Source: an uncultured Rhodospirillales bacterium (GTDB lineage Bacteria > Pseudomonadota > Alphaproteobacteria > Acetobacterales > Acetobacteraceae). Taken from it: a stretch of 55,072 nucleotides of DNA. The notes below the pieces were generated by a model. The model was not told where the DNA came from. It worked only from the letters and a program-made list of their open reading frames with translations, and ran no database searches. Below, piece by piece: positions 7,779 to 15,317 of the stretch (positions are counted from its first letter, which is position 1; each line of letters starts with the position of its first letter). A program made the translations under genes and the position numbers. The DNA lies in assembly GCA_903928895.1 (NCBI GenBank), contig CAIYSR010000186.1:1-55072 (forward strand), read 5' to 3'.

Positions 7779-8818
7779 GCGTGAAATATGTCCCGGTCGG
7801 GTGGAGCCGGACCAAGCTGGTCTATGACTTCGTGCTGGTGGCCGGCGTGCTGGTTTATCTGCTGGCTTATCTCGGGTTGGCCGGGCCGTTGCAGCCCGAA
7901 TTGATGCCGCCCGATGGGGGGTCGTTGCCGATCAAGGCGTTCGGGACCTGCGCATTTCTGCTGCTGGGGGCGGCGCTGGCGATCGGGCCTTTGGCGCGGC
8001 TGGACCGGCGGTTTTTGCCGCTGCTGTATAACCGGCGGCATTTCGGGGTGATCACCACTTCGGTGGCGGCGGCCCATGCCTGGCATGTGGTGGGATGGTA
8101 TTTCGCCTTTGCCGCGACGCCGCCGCTGGAGGGGATGCTGACGGCGGATACCGCGTTTTTCCAGCTGCGCGGGTTTCCGTTCATCCCGTTCGGGATTGCG
8201 GCGCTCGCGATCTTGATGGCGCTGGCGTTCACCAGCCATGATTTCTGGTTGAATTTCCTTGGCGCGCCGGTGTGGAAGCGGCTGCATATGGCGGTCTATC
8301 CGGCCTATGGGTTGGCGGTGCTGCATGTCTGCCTGGGCGCGTTGCAGGATGCGCGCAATCCGTTGTTCGCGATGGTGGTGGCGGGGCAGGTGGCGGTGCT
8401 GTGCGGGCTGCATGTCGCGGCGGGGCGCAAGGCGCGGGGCGAGGATGTGGCGCCGGAGGTTTCGGGGGATTGGGTGGATGCGGGGCCGGTGGCGGCGATC
8501 GCCGAGGGGCGCGGGGTGGTGGTGGCGCTGGGGGACGGGGTGTCGGCGGCGGTGTTCCGCGATGGCGGCCGGTTGTCGGCGATCAGCAATTTGTGCGCGC
8601 ACCAGAACGGGCCGCTCGGCGAGGGGCGGGTGATCGATGGTTGCGTGACCTGCCCGTGGCATGGCTATCAATATCGGCTGATCGATGGCTGCGCGCCGGC
8701 GCCGTTCAGCGAGAGGCTGGCGACCTACCGGCTGCGGCTGGCGGGCGGGCGGGTGTGGCTGGATCGCCAGGGGAATCCGCCGGGGACCGCGGTGGAGCCG
8801 CTTGAGGTGGGGATATGA
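7775..8818 (+). CDS. Ferric-reductase-like membrane protein with C-terminal Rieske 2Fe-2S domain
   Basis: A 347-residue membrane redox protein. The N-terminal 220 residues contain about six hydrophobic segments with paired histidines in suitable places for b-type heme (H101/H104 and H171/H184 are candidates), resembling ferric-reductase-like transmembrane domains. The C-terminal 110 residues are a Rieske domain with C274-x-H276 and C293-x-x-H296 (NLCAHQ and TCPWHGYQ). It lacks the flavin/NAD-binding module of true ferric reductases. The start codon overlaps the preceding gene and its stop overlaps the next, so it belongs to the mttB operon. It probably moves electrons between the membrane quinone pool and a soluble acceptor. 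Whether it serves the corrinoid activator or an oxygenase-type reaction is open. Confidence 0.85.
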   Translation: MSVKYVPVGWSRTKLVYDFVLVAGVLVYLLAYLGLAGPLQPELMPPDGGSLPIKAFGTCAFLLLGAALAIGPLARLDRRFLPLLYNRRHFGVITTSVAAAHAWHVVGWYFAFAATPPLEGMLTADTAFFQLRGFPFIPFGIAALAILMALAFTSHDFWLNFLGAPVWKRLHMAVYPAYGLAVLHVCLGALQDARNPLFAMVVAGQVAVLCGLHVAAGRKARGEDVAPEVSGDWVDAGPVAAIAEGRGVVVALGDGVSAAVFRDGGRLSAISNLCAHQNGPLGEGRVIDGCVTCPWHGYQYRLIDGCAPAPFSERLATYRLRLAGGRVWLDRQGNPPGTAVEPLEVGI

Positions 8819-9561
8819 GCGGGCACGAGGATTTCTTCATCGGCTGGGCCGACCGGGTGCCGCACGGGCATGGGCGGGTGCTGGGGTGGGCGGCGGCAGG
8901 GTTCGTGCTGGGGCTGTTGCTGCTGGCGGTCGGCCTGGCGTGGACGATCGATGACGCGGGGGCCGGCGGTGGTGACTGGGCGGCGGGGGAGCAGACGCTG
9001 GTCGGGGTGGTGACGACGAAGCCCTATGCACTGCTGCATCTGCCCGCCGACGCGAAGCATCCGGCGCCGCATACGATGATGCTGAGCGTGGTGGGGAAGT
9101 ATCCGGTGGTGGTGCCCGAGGCGTGGGAGGGGCGCGCCATCGTCGCCAAGGGCTGGGTGGTGCGCCGCGGCGCACTCGATATGGTGCAGATGACCGCCGC
9201 ACCGGTGCTGGCGGAGGGCCCGGGCGGGGCACAAGAGGCCGTCGAGCGGTTGGGGCGGTGGCGGGTGACCGGGGAGATCTGCGATGGGCAATGCTATGTC
9301 GGGCTGATGCGGCCTGGCACCGGGATTGCGCATCGGGCCTGCGCCGATTTCTGCCTCGCCGGGGGGGTGCCGCCGGTGTTTGTCACCACCGCGCCGTTGC
9401 GCGGGCAGTCGTTCCTGGTGATGGCCGATGCCGCCGGGGGGCCGGTGGGCAAGGAGATGTTCGACTATGTCGGGCTGCGCGTACGGCTCGATGGCGAGGT
9501 GGAGCGGCATGGCGACATGCTGGTGTTCAAGGCGGACTTTGCTTCGGTGAAGGTGCCATGA
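8815..9561 (+). CDS. Hypothetical membrane-anchored protein, redox operon
   Basis: A 248-residue protein with one N-terminal membrane anchor at about 22-47 (VLGWAAAGFVLGLLLLAVGLAW) and a soluble region predicted outside the cytoplasm. That region contains YALLHLP, a GEICDGQCYVGLMRPG stretch and HRACADFCLAGG: four cysteines in two clusters that could form disulfides or hold a metal. The latter half, with PVFVTTAPLRGQSFLV and KEMFDYVGLRVRLDG, suggests a beta-rich OB-like fold. I do not recognise a named family. It overlaps both neighbours by four bases (ATGA), implying a fixed ratio with the Rieske protein. A periplasmic redox or assembly partner is inferred. Confidence 0.75.
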   Translation: MSGHEDFFIGWADRVPHGHGRVLGWAAAGFVLGLLLLAVGLAWTIDDAGAGGGDWAAGEQTLVGVVTTKPYALLHLPADAKHPAPHTMMLSVVGKYPVVVPEAWEGRAIVAKGWVVRRGALDMVQMTAAPVLAEGPGGAQEAVERLGRWRVTGEICDGQCYVGLMRPGTGIAHRACADFCLAGGVPPVFVTTAPLRGQSFLVMADAAGGPVGKEMFDYVGLRVRLDGEVERHGDMLVFKADFASVKVP

Positions 9562-9746
9562 GAGTGGTGCTCACCCTGGTCGCCGTGGCCATCGGAGCGG
9601 CGGCTTGGCAAGGTGGCGGCTGGCTCGGGGAGCATCTCGGGTTGGAGGTGTTCGATCCGCTGACCCGGCTCGCGCTGCTGCTCGCGGTGCTCGCCGGGTT
9701 CGAGCGGGTGCTGACGTTCGGGAATGGAAAAAACCATGCTGACTGA
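9558..9746 (+). CDS. Small two-helix membrane protein
   Basis: A 62-residue protein with a hydrophobic start (MRVVLTLVAVAIGAAAW) and a second segment near 37-50 (LTRLALLLAVLAGFE), ending in a polar tail. Its ATG overlaps the stop of the previous gene (ATGA), which is the main reason to accept it. The start of the downstream lactonase lies inside its last codons. It has no recognised family. It is probably the fourth membrane component of the 7.4-9.7 kb redox module. Confidence 0.6.
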   Translation: MRVVLTLVAVAIGAAAWQGGGWLGEHLGLEVFDPLTRLALLLAVLAGFERVLTFGNGKNHAD

Positions 9747-10641
9747 CGATTTCGTGGTGCTCGATCCGCGCTTTGCCGCGCTCGCGATGGGCAATGTGCA
9801 TGTCGAGAAACTCTTCACCGGCTGCCGTTGGGCGGAGGGGCCGGCCTGGTTCGGCGGCGGGCGGTATCTGGTGTGGTCGGATATTCCGAACGACCGGATG
9901 ATGCGGTTCGACGAGACCGACGGTTCGGTGTCCGTGTTCCGGCAGCCCGCGATGAATTCCAACGGCAACACGGTTGACCGCGAGGGCCGGCTGGTGACCT
10001 GCGAGCATCGCGGCCGACGCGTCACCCGGACCGAGCATGACGGGCGGATCACGGTGCTGGCCGACCGGTTCGAGGGCAAGCGGTTCAACTCGCCGAACGA
10101 CGCGGTGGTGAAGTCCGACGGCAGCGTGTGGTTCACCGATCCGTCCTACGGCATCGATTCCGACTATGAAGGCGATGCCGCACCGTCCGAGATCGGGGCG
10201 TGTCATGTCTATCGGATCGATCCCGACGGCTCCGTGACCGTGGTGGCGGATGATTTCGCCAAGCCCAACGGGCTCGCCTTTTCGCCCGACGAGAGCCGGC
10301 TCTTCATCGTCGATACCGGGCGCTCGCACGGGGCGCAGTATCCCAAGCACATGCGCCGCTTCGAGGTGAACACCGATGGGCGGACATTGTCCGGCGGCGG
10401 CGTGTTCGCCGAAAGCGAGGTCGGCATGTTCGACGGGCTGCGGGTGGATGTGCACGGCAATGTCTGGACCAGCTCGGGCGACGGGGTGCGCTGCTACGCG
10501 GGCGACGGCACCCTGCTCGGGATCATCCGCATTCCCGAAGTGGTGGCGAATTGCTGTTTCGGCGGGCGCAAGCGCAACCGGCTGTTCATCTGCGGCACCA
10601 CCAGCCTGTATGCGGTCTATCTCAACACCAGGGGGGCGTGA
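9736..10641 (+). CDS. SMP-30/gluconolactonase/LRE family lactonase
   Basis: A 301-residue six-bladed propeller lactonase or hydrolase. Typical motifs are CRWAEGPAWFGGGRYLVWSD, the N-rich MNSNGNTVDREGRLVTCEH, RFNSPNDAVVKSDGSVWFTDPSYG, KPNGLAFSPDESRLFIVDT and DGLRVDVHGNVWTSS. The metal-site residues Glu (AEGP), Asn (SPND) and Asp (FDGLRVD) are present. It would open a sugar-acid lactone or related cyclic ester. I chose the ATG at 9736 over the ATG at 9724 because it has GGA at better spacing. It overlaps the preceding small membrane gene by eleven bases and the next gene by one. Its link to the methyltransferase pathway is by position only. Confidence 0.88.
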   Translation: MLTDDFVVLDPRFAALAMGNVHVEKLFTGCRWAEGPAWFGGGRYLVWSDIPNDRMMRFDETDGSVSVFRQPAMNSNGNTVDREGRLVTCEHRGRRVTRTEHDGRITVLADRFEGKRFNSPNDAVVKSDGSVWFTDPSYGIDSDYEGDAAPSEIGACHVYRIDPDGSVTVVADDFAKPNGLAFSPDESRLFIVDTGRSHGAQYPKHMRRFEVNTDGRTLSGGGVFAESEVGMFDGLRVDVHGNVWTSSGDGVRCYAGDGTLLGIIRIPEVVANCCFGGRKRNRLFICGTTSLYAVYLNTRGA

Positions 10642-11327
10642 TGCGGCTCTGCTGGTTCGCCAATGTCCGCGGCCCCGCCATCGATGCCGCCACCGAAGCC
10701 AGGCTCGCCGATCTGCTCGCACAAACCCCCGGCGCCGGGGAGATCCTGATCCATACCTCCGCCAGCACCCACGACCCCTACCTCGATGACGGCCCCCCTC
10801 CCACCCTTGCCCTTCAGGTTTACTTCGACGACATCGCCGCCCTCGAAGCGGCCTGCGCCAAAGCCGGCCACCTCCAGGCCCTCCAGGCAGCACTGCCCGG
10901 CCTCACCTCGGCCTCCCAGCAAGCCATGCTCGCTCGCGCCTTCCCAGTGCCGGATGCAACCTTCCGGACCCCGCCCGGGGCCAAACCCTGTACCTACCTC
11001 GTCGCCTATGAAGGCCAGGCGGAAAATCTCAACGCCTGGCTCGACTACTACATCGCCTCACACCCCCCGATCATGGCCCGCTTCCCTGCCATCCGGCAGA
11101 TCGAAATCTGCACCCGCATCGACTGGATCACCCACCTCCCCTTCCCCGCCATCAGCCATATGCAACGCAACAAAGTGGTGTTCGACGACCAAACCGCCCT
11201 GACCGCCGCCCTCAACTCCCCCACCCGCCACGAGATGCGCGCCGACTTCGCCCACTTCCCGCCCTTCACGGGCCCGACATCGCACTACCCCATGCATACG
11301 AGGATGGTGGGGCCGAGCAGAGGGTAG
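10641..11327 (+). CDS. EthD-like/dimeric alpha-beta barrel hypothetical protein
   Basis: A 228-residue protein with two ferredoxin-like halves. The first has LALQVYFDDIAALEAA; the second has CTYLVAYEGQAENLNAWLDY, HPPIMARFPAIRQIEI and NKVVFDD. This arrangement resembles EthD or stress-responsive dimeric barrel proteins, though I cannot name a precise family. It starts one base before the end of the lactonase gene (TGATG), so the two are co-translated. Base composition changes here: the coding strand is C-rich, whereas the preceding 9 kb is G-rich on the same strand. The C-terminus ends just short of an IS630 fossil, so the last few residues may be altered. Confidence 0.7.
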   Translation: MRLCWFANVRGPAIDAATEARLADLLAQTPGAGEILIHTSASTHDPYLDDGPPPTLALQVYFDDIAALEAACAKAGHLQALQAALPGLTSASQQAMLARAFPVPDATFRTPPGAKPCTYLVAYEGQAENLNAWLDYYIASHPPIMARFPAIRQIEICTRIDWITHLPFPAISHMQRNKVVFDDQTALTAALNSPTRHEMRADFAHFPPFTGPTSHYPMHTRMVGPSRG

Positions 11328-11329
11328 GA

Positions 11330-11550
11330 AGGAAGGCTGGGCGGCGCCCGGATTGTCGAGCACAACGATGTCGCGCGGTCGCAGGGTCAAGACCAGAAAC
11401 TCGTGCACATATGCGAGCAAGCTCGGCCCGTTGATTGGCCGATCGAATACACATGGTGCGGTGACACTGTCGGGTCGCAGGGCCGCAACCGGGGTCAAGG
11501 TCCTTCAGTGGCCATGCGGGACTTTGCGCTCCTACCAACCCTGCTAAATG
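11330..11550 (-). pseudogene. IS630-family transposase fragment
   Basis: Translation of the minus strand gives KVPHGH-stop-RTLTPVAALR, then VFDRPINGPSLLAYV and LRPRDIVVLDN. This is the DDE-domain core of IS630-type transposases, where an intact copy reads HGHWKT and DGPINGxxFxAYV. The Trp codon has become TGA, another in-frame stop lies a few codons further upstream, and the homology ends after VLDNPGA. Both ends of the element are missing. It is a decayed insertion sequence lying 3' of the EthD-like gene. Confidence 0.75.
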
Positions 11551-11591
11551 CTCACCTTTGCGGATCGCGAGGAAGGAACAGCAGGCAGGAA

Positions 11592-11636
11592 GAAAGCGTT
11601 TCTTTTATTGAAAATAAAGAAACAAAAAAACTTCAC
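11592..11636 (-). repeat. Dispersed T/A hairpin repeat, copy B1 (reverse)
   Basis: Reads on the plus strand as AAGCGTTTCTTTTATTG, then AAAATAAAGAAAC and AAAAAAACTTCAC. It is a diverged reverse-orientation copy of the repeat at 11674-11720, forming a back-to-back pair about 40 bases apart. It lies downstream of the plus-strand EthD-like gene, beyond the IS630 fossil. Confidence 0.5.
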
Positions 11637-11673
11637 TAATGGTCTCTCCGGAGCTAAAATCGCAGACTCCAAC

Positions 11674-11720
11674 GGATAAAAGTTTTTTGCTTCTTTTTTT
11701 CAAAAAAGAAGTGCTTTTCT
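11674..11720 (+). repeat. Dispersed T/A hairpin repeat, copy B2
   Basis: Reads GGATAAAAGTTTTTTGC, TTCTTTTTTTC, AAAAAAGAAGTGCTT. The arms CTTCTTTTTT and AAAAAAGAAG form a ten-base hairpin. It lies 3' of the minus-strand VOC gene. The stretch 11721-11857 shows no gene. Confidence 0.6.
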
Positions 11721-11857
11721 GCGCCAATCAAGAAAGCGTCATTCTTTTCGGGGGGTGGTATCAGACACTTTCCAACCGCGCACCATGCGCGGGTCGGCCT
11801 TAGTTTGGTCTTTGCCCAGGCTTCATCGAAGAACATCTTTCCGAACTACCGAACGTC

Positions 11858-12682
11858 CTAGGCCTCGAACGCCAAGGTCACCCCGAAGGTCTCGGCGGGC
11901 GCCACCACGAGCCGCCCGGACATCTCCGCCACCGTCACCCCGGCGAGCCCGGCATGCGCGGTCGCGAGCGAGGTGGTGCGCAGGATCAGCGCCGCCATCG
12001 CCTCGCTGCGCCCGTCATCCGCCATCGCCGCGGCGCCGAACCGGGCCGCCAGCGCCGCGGGGGTGATCACCTCGACGCCGGTCAGTGCGACCGCGAGCCG
12101 CAGGCCGCCCTCGATCGGGCGCAGCGCCTGCGCGCCGAACATCCGGGCGAACAGCGCCCCGAGCCGGCCCGGGTCGCGCGCCAGGATGATGGCGGCGCTG
12201 ACGCCCACGGTGCCGTTGGCGTGCCGGCGCCATGCGTCGCGCCACACCAGTGCGCGCGTCAGGTGCTGGCAGAAATACAGCCGCCCCGCCGGCGTCGTCC
12301 CGGCGGGCAACCGCACCGTGCGGAACGCCGCATCCTGCGCCCCATCGTCCAGTTCCACTGGCCGGGTGAAGGACTGCACCGCCAGCGGCTCGACGCCGGC
12401 CGCGTCCAGCCCCGCATGCGTCGCAGCCGCGTCCTCGCTACCCCAAACCAGCCCGTTCAAACCGATCGGCCACTCCAGCAGATCCTGCCGCCCGCCCTCC
12501 GGCCGCACCCCGATCAACTCAAGATAATCGGTCCCGAAGATCGCCAGATGGTTCATCGATCCCAGTGAATGATGGCCGCGCGGCGTCAGGGTGAAGCCGA
12601 GCCGCCGATAGGCCTGCGCCGCCGCGTCCATCCGGTCATGCACATTGACGACGACATGGTCGAGCGTGGGAAACAAGGTCAT
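11858..12682 (-). CDS. VOC-family (glyoxalase-like) protein
   Basis: A 274-residue protein with a vicinal-oxygen-chelate fold. It opens with LDHVVVNVHDRMDAAAQAYRRLGFTLTPRG, then MNHLAIFGTDYLELIGV, as in glyoxalase-like domain proteins. The His of LDHVV and the Glu of YLELIG are candidate metal ligands. A second, less conserved half begins near residue 145. Members include dioxygenases, lyases and resistance proteins, and the reaction here cannot be assigned. It lies upstream of, and in the same direction as, no obvious partner; the GST gene 64 bases away could be co-transcribed. Confidence 0.8.
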   Translation of the reverse strand: MTLFPTLDHVVVNVHDRMDAAAQAYRRLGFTLTPRGHHSLGSMNHLAIFGTDYLELIGVRPEGGRQDLLEWPIGLNGLVWGSEDAAATHAGLDAAGVEPLAVQSFTRPVELDDGAQDAAFRTVRLPAGTTPAGRLYFCQHLTRALVWRDAWRRHANGTVGVSAAIILARDPGRLGALFARMFGAQALRPIEGGLRLAVALTGVEVITPAALAARFGAAAMADDGRSEAMAALILRTTSLATAHAGLAGVTVAEMSGRLVVAPAETFGVTLAFEA

Positions 12683-12746
12683 TGCGTTATGTGCTCAGGT
12701 CCAGGGCGTGGCCCCCCTCCCGTCGTGACGGAAGGGGGAGCGAGGA

Positions 12747-13358
12747 TTAGGCCGCCGCGCTCGGCCGCGCCTTGACGCGCTCGAACCAGGCCGCGATGTT
12801 TTTGTTCTCGGCATTCATCGGTTGCCCCACGGCCGCCCCGAACGCGAGGAAGCAGTAGAGGAAGATGTCGCAGATCGTGAAACGGTCACCGCAGATCCAG
12901 GTCTTGCCTGCCATCTGCCCATCCAGCCAGGTCAGCCGCTCCTGCGCGGTCAGCTTCAGGTCATCGGCCGCCTGCGGAATGCAACGGATCCGGTTCTCGA
13001 ACAGCTTCAGCCCCTGCGAGAAGCGAAACCCGTTGGCGAGCGGCTCCACGATGTTGAGATCGATCCGGCGCAGCCACATGCGCGCCTCGGCCTTCTCCCG
13101 CGCATTGGCGCCGAACAGCGACAACCCCGGGGTGATGTCGTCGAGATATTCGCAGATCACCGTGATCTCTGCGATCACCGTGCCATCGTCAAGTTCGAGG
13201 CACGGCATCTGTCCCATTGCATTTTTCGCCAGATAGGCCGCCTGCCGGTTCTCGCCGCCGCGCAAGTCGACAGTGACCGAGTCAACAGCAATGCCGCGCT
13301 CGGCCATGAACACGCGCACGACCTGCGGATTCGGGCCGACAGAATTATAGAATTTCAT
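12747..13358 (-). CDS. Glutathione S-transferase family protein
   Basis: A 203-residue cytosolic glutathione transferase. The N-terminal thioredoxin-like domain has KFYNSVGPNPQVVRVFMAE, GQMPCLELDDGTVIAE and the glutathione-contact Glu-Ser/Thr region (AEITVICEYLDD). The all-alpha C-terminal domain starts near residue 90 and carries the N-capping motif GDRFTICDIFLY. Start at 13358: AGGAGG lies seven bases upstream, while the frame upstream is not GST-like. It probably conjugates or detoxifies electrophiles; the substrate is unknown. Confidence 0.9.
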   Translation of the reverse strand: MKFYNSVGPNPQVVRVFMAERGIAVDSVTVDLRGGENRQAAYLAKNAMGQMPCLELDDGTVIAEITVICEYLDDITPGLSLFGANAREKAEARMWLRRIDLNIVEPLANGFRFSQGLKLFENRIRCIPQAADDLKLTAQERLTWLDGQMAGKTWICGDRFTICDIFLYCFLAFGAAVGQPMNAENKNIAAWFERVKARPSAAA

Positions 13359-13455
13359 TGTAGTTCCTCCCTGTGGGTGGGACGAACGTACAGCATGAAG
13401 AGCGGCGGGGGAATCACCGCTCGCGCGAAAAACAGGCAGGCGTCGTCCCGTTGGT

Positions 13456-13977
13456 TCAGACCAACCCGGCACCCCCCAGCAACGCGCCCGCGCCCAGCAG
13501 CCACAGCGGATGGATCGCGGTTCCCAGGCTCAACCCGGCGACCGCCAGGGTCACCAGTCCGAGTGCGATGCTGCGATCGGCCGCCAACGCGATCATGCTG
13601 GCCGCAGCCAGGAATAGCCCCACCGTCACCGGCACCAGCCCAGCCTGAATGGCACGGCGCCAGGGCGCGTCGCGGAAGCGGTCCCACAAACGGACCACGC
13701 CGATGGTCAGCAGTGAGGACGGCCCGATCATGCCCAACGTCGCCGCCAGCGCTCCCCACAGCCCCGCGACGTGCAGGCCGACGAGGGTGGAGACCATCAT
13801 GTTCGGCCCCGGTGCGGCCTGCGCGAGCGCGAACAATGCGGCGAAATCGGCGGCCGACATCCAGTGGTGCACGTCCACAATCTGCCGCTGCATTTCTGGC
13901 AACACCGTGGGGCCACCACCGAAGGCGAGCAGCGAGAGTTGGGCATAGAGCAGGAACAGCGCCAGCGGATCGGTCAT
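13456..13977 (-). CDS. Chromate transporter family protein, C-terminal half partner
   Basis: A 173-residue membrane protein of the short-chain CHR family, in which two half-size proteins together make one transporter. Conserved pieces are SLLAFGGGPTVLPEMQRQ near the N-terminus and ALAQAAPGPNMMV, then four to five hydrophobic segments. The start at 13977 overlaps the stop of the other half (ATGA), so the pair is translated together. The role is chromate or sulfate-like anion transport at the inner membrane. The true substrate in such pairs is often unproven. Confidence 0.88.
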   Translation of the reverse strand: MTDPLALFLLYAQLSLLAFGGGPTVLPEMQRQIVDVHHWMSAADFAALFALAQAAPGPNMMVSTLVGLHVAGLWGALAATLGMIGPSSLLTIGVVRLWDRFRDAPWRRAIQAGLVPVTVGLFLAAASMIALAADRSIALGLVTLAVAGLSLGTAIHPLWLLGAGALLGGAGLV

Positions 13978-14537
13978 CGGCCGCGCCGCCACGCCATCGC
14001 GATGCCGAGCGGCGCCATCACCGCCATCGTCGCCAGCATCGGCACGCGCAGCACGGCGATCGCCACCAACGTCAGCGCCGCCAGTCCGGCTGCCGGCAGG
14101 TCACGGCGCAGCGGCAGCGCGACCTTCAGTGCCATCGCCACGATGAGCCCGCCCGCCGCCGCCGCCAACCCAGCAAAGCCATGGCGCACCGCGGGTTCGC
14201 CTTCGAAGCGGGCGTAGAATAGCCCAAGCGCGATCACCACGGCACAGGGCGCGCACATCAGCCCGGCCAGCCCAGCCAACGCCCCCCGCCAGCCGCGGAA
14301 GCGCAACCCCACCGCAGCCGAGAGGTTGATCACATTGCCACCGGGCAGGAACTGGCACAGCGCAAGCATGTCAGTGAATTCCGCCCCGCTCATCCAGCGC
14401 CGCTCCTCGACGATCATCCGCCGCGCCAGCGGCAGCACGCCGCCGAAGCCGATGATGCCCACTGAAAAAAAACCGCCGAAGATCGCGGCGACGCTGGGCG
14501 GGGCGGCAACGGAGGGCGTGGGAACGATGTCGATCAT
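13974..14537 (-). CDS. Chromate transporter family protein, N-terminal half partner
   Basis: A 187-residue membrane protein with the CHR signature FSVGIIGFGGVLPLARRMIVEE and ALCQFLPGGNVINLS, followed by alternating hydrophobic helices. It pairs with the 173-residue half that starts within its stop codon. The Met at 14537 is preferred over the Met at 14579, which would overlap the divergent tag gene and adds residues unlike the family. The ribosome site is weak. Only about 34 bases separate it from the divergent tag start, so their promoters must overlap. Confidence 0.88.
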   Translation of the reverse strand: MIDIVPTPSVAAPPSVAAIFGGFFSVGIIGFGGVLPLARRMIVEERRWMSGAEFTDMLALCQFLPGGNVINLSAAVGLRFRGWRGALAGLAGLMCAPCAVVIALGLFYARFEGEPAVRHGFAGLAAAAGGLIVAMALKVALPLRRDLPAAGLAALTLVAIAVLRVPMLATMAVMAPLGIAMAWRRGR

Positions 14538-14571
14538 GTGGCATGGATAGGGGGAAACCAGGGGATTGGAA

Positions 14572-15099
14572 ATGAGCACCTATTGTCGCATCGCGCCCGG
14601 CCATCCGGTCCATCACGACTATCATGCGACCGAATACGGGTTTCCGCAGCGCGACGAGACCGTGCTGTTCGAGCGTCTGGTGCTGGAGATCATGCAGGCC
14701 GGTCTGTCCTGGGAGCTGGTGTTGAAACGCCGCGCCGGCATGCGCGCCGCGTTCCATGGCTTCGACGTTGCGCGCATCGCGGCCTATGGCGAGACCGACT
14801 CGGCACGGCTCTTGGCGGACCCCGCGATCATCCGCAACCGCCTGAAAGTGGCCGCGATCATCCACAACGCGAACGTGGTGCTCGGCTTGCGCCGCTGCGG
14901 CGGCTTCGCCCGCTGGCTCGACACCCACCACCCTCGCGACAAGGCCGCCTGGGTCAAACTGTTCGGCGGGACCTTCAAATTCACCGGCGGCGAAATCGTC
15001 GGAGAATTCCTCATGAGCCTCGGCTACCTCCCCGGCGCCCACGCCGAGGACTGCCCGATCGGCGCGGAAATCCGCGCCCGCCATCCTGCCGCGGCTTAG
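14572..15099 (+). CDS. tag: DNA-3-methyladenine glycosylase I
   Basis: A 175-residue base-excision repair enzyme that removes 3-methyladenine from DNA. The sequence shows HDYHATEYGFP, then VLFERLVLEIMQAGLSWELVLKRR, with Glu39 and Trp47 in the positions of the base-recognition residues. The structural zinc set is complete: Cys5, His18, His157 and Cys161. Length is slightly short compared with the E. coli enzyme (187) but covers the whole fold. The ATG at 14572 follows GGGGATTGGAA. It is transcribed away from the chromate transporter pair. Confidence 0.95.
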   Translation: MSTYCRIAPGHPVHHDYHATEYGFPQRDETVLFERLVLEIMQAGLSWELVLKRRAGMRAAFHGFDVARIAAYGETDSARLLADPAIIRNRLKVAAIIHNANVVLGLRRCGGFARWLDTHHPRDKAAWVKLFGGTFKFTGGEIVGEFLMSLGYLPGAHAEDCPIGAEIRARHPAAA

Positions 15100-15158
15100 A
15101 CACACTGCTCCCCAGCGGCTTACCGCACACGATCACCTGCCCCGCGCACCCGGCCATC

Positions 15159-15186
15159 TTGCGTCCGCCGGCCCGGTGTGTATTTT
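15159..15186 (+). promoter_or_regulatory. Candidate sigma-70 promoter of tRNA-Ser
   Basis: TTGCGT at 15159-15164 and TATTTT at 15181-15186 are separated by 16 bases. The predicted start lies about 14 bases before the mature tRNA 5' end. This is pattern only. Confidence 0.4.
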
Positions 15187-15206
15187 CCCGCCTGTCGAAC
15201 CGCTCA

Positions 15207-15296
15207 GGAGGGATGGCCGAGCGGCTTAAGGCGCACGCTTGGAAAGCGTGTGTGCGTTAACGCGTACCGTGGGTTCGAATCCCACTCCCTCCGCCA
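15207..15296 (+). tRNA. tRNA-Ser(GGA)
   Basis: A type II tRNA with acceptor stem GGAGGGA pairing with TCCCTCC, D-arm GGCCGAGCGGCTTAAGGC, anticodon stem CACGC/GCGTG with loop TTGGAAA and anticodon GGA at 15241-15243. A variable arm and the T-loop GGTTCGAATCC follow. The discriminator G and CCA end are encoded. It reads UCC/UCU serine codons. The last part of the gene is duplicated just downstream (15304-15317). Confidence 0.97.
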
Positions 15297-15303
15297 GTTC
15301 ATT

Positions 15304-15317
15304 TTCGAATCCCACTC
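15304..15317 (+). repeat. Duplicate of the tRNA-Ser T-loop/3' segment
   Basis: TTCGAATCCCACTC is an exact 14-base repeat of tRNA positions 15274-15287, spaced 30 bases apart. Such repeats are left by tRNA-targeting integrases or by element excision. No integrase gene is visible in the flanking sequence, so this may be a scar. Confidence 0.5.

Noticed and set aside
9724-9735. ATG at 9724 as lactonase start
   Set aside because: GGGA abuts the codon, leaving no spacer, and the ATG at 9736 has better spacing; the four extra residues are uninformative.
11585-11720. CRISPR-like or MITE reading of the paired T/A repeats
   Set aside because: Only two units in inverted order with no regular spacers; not a CRISPR. 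A MITE is possible, but interiors of the two pairs do not match, so they are listed as separate hairpin repeats.
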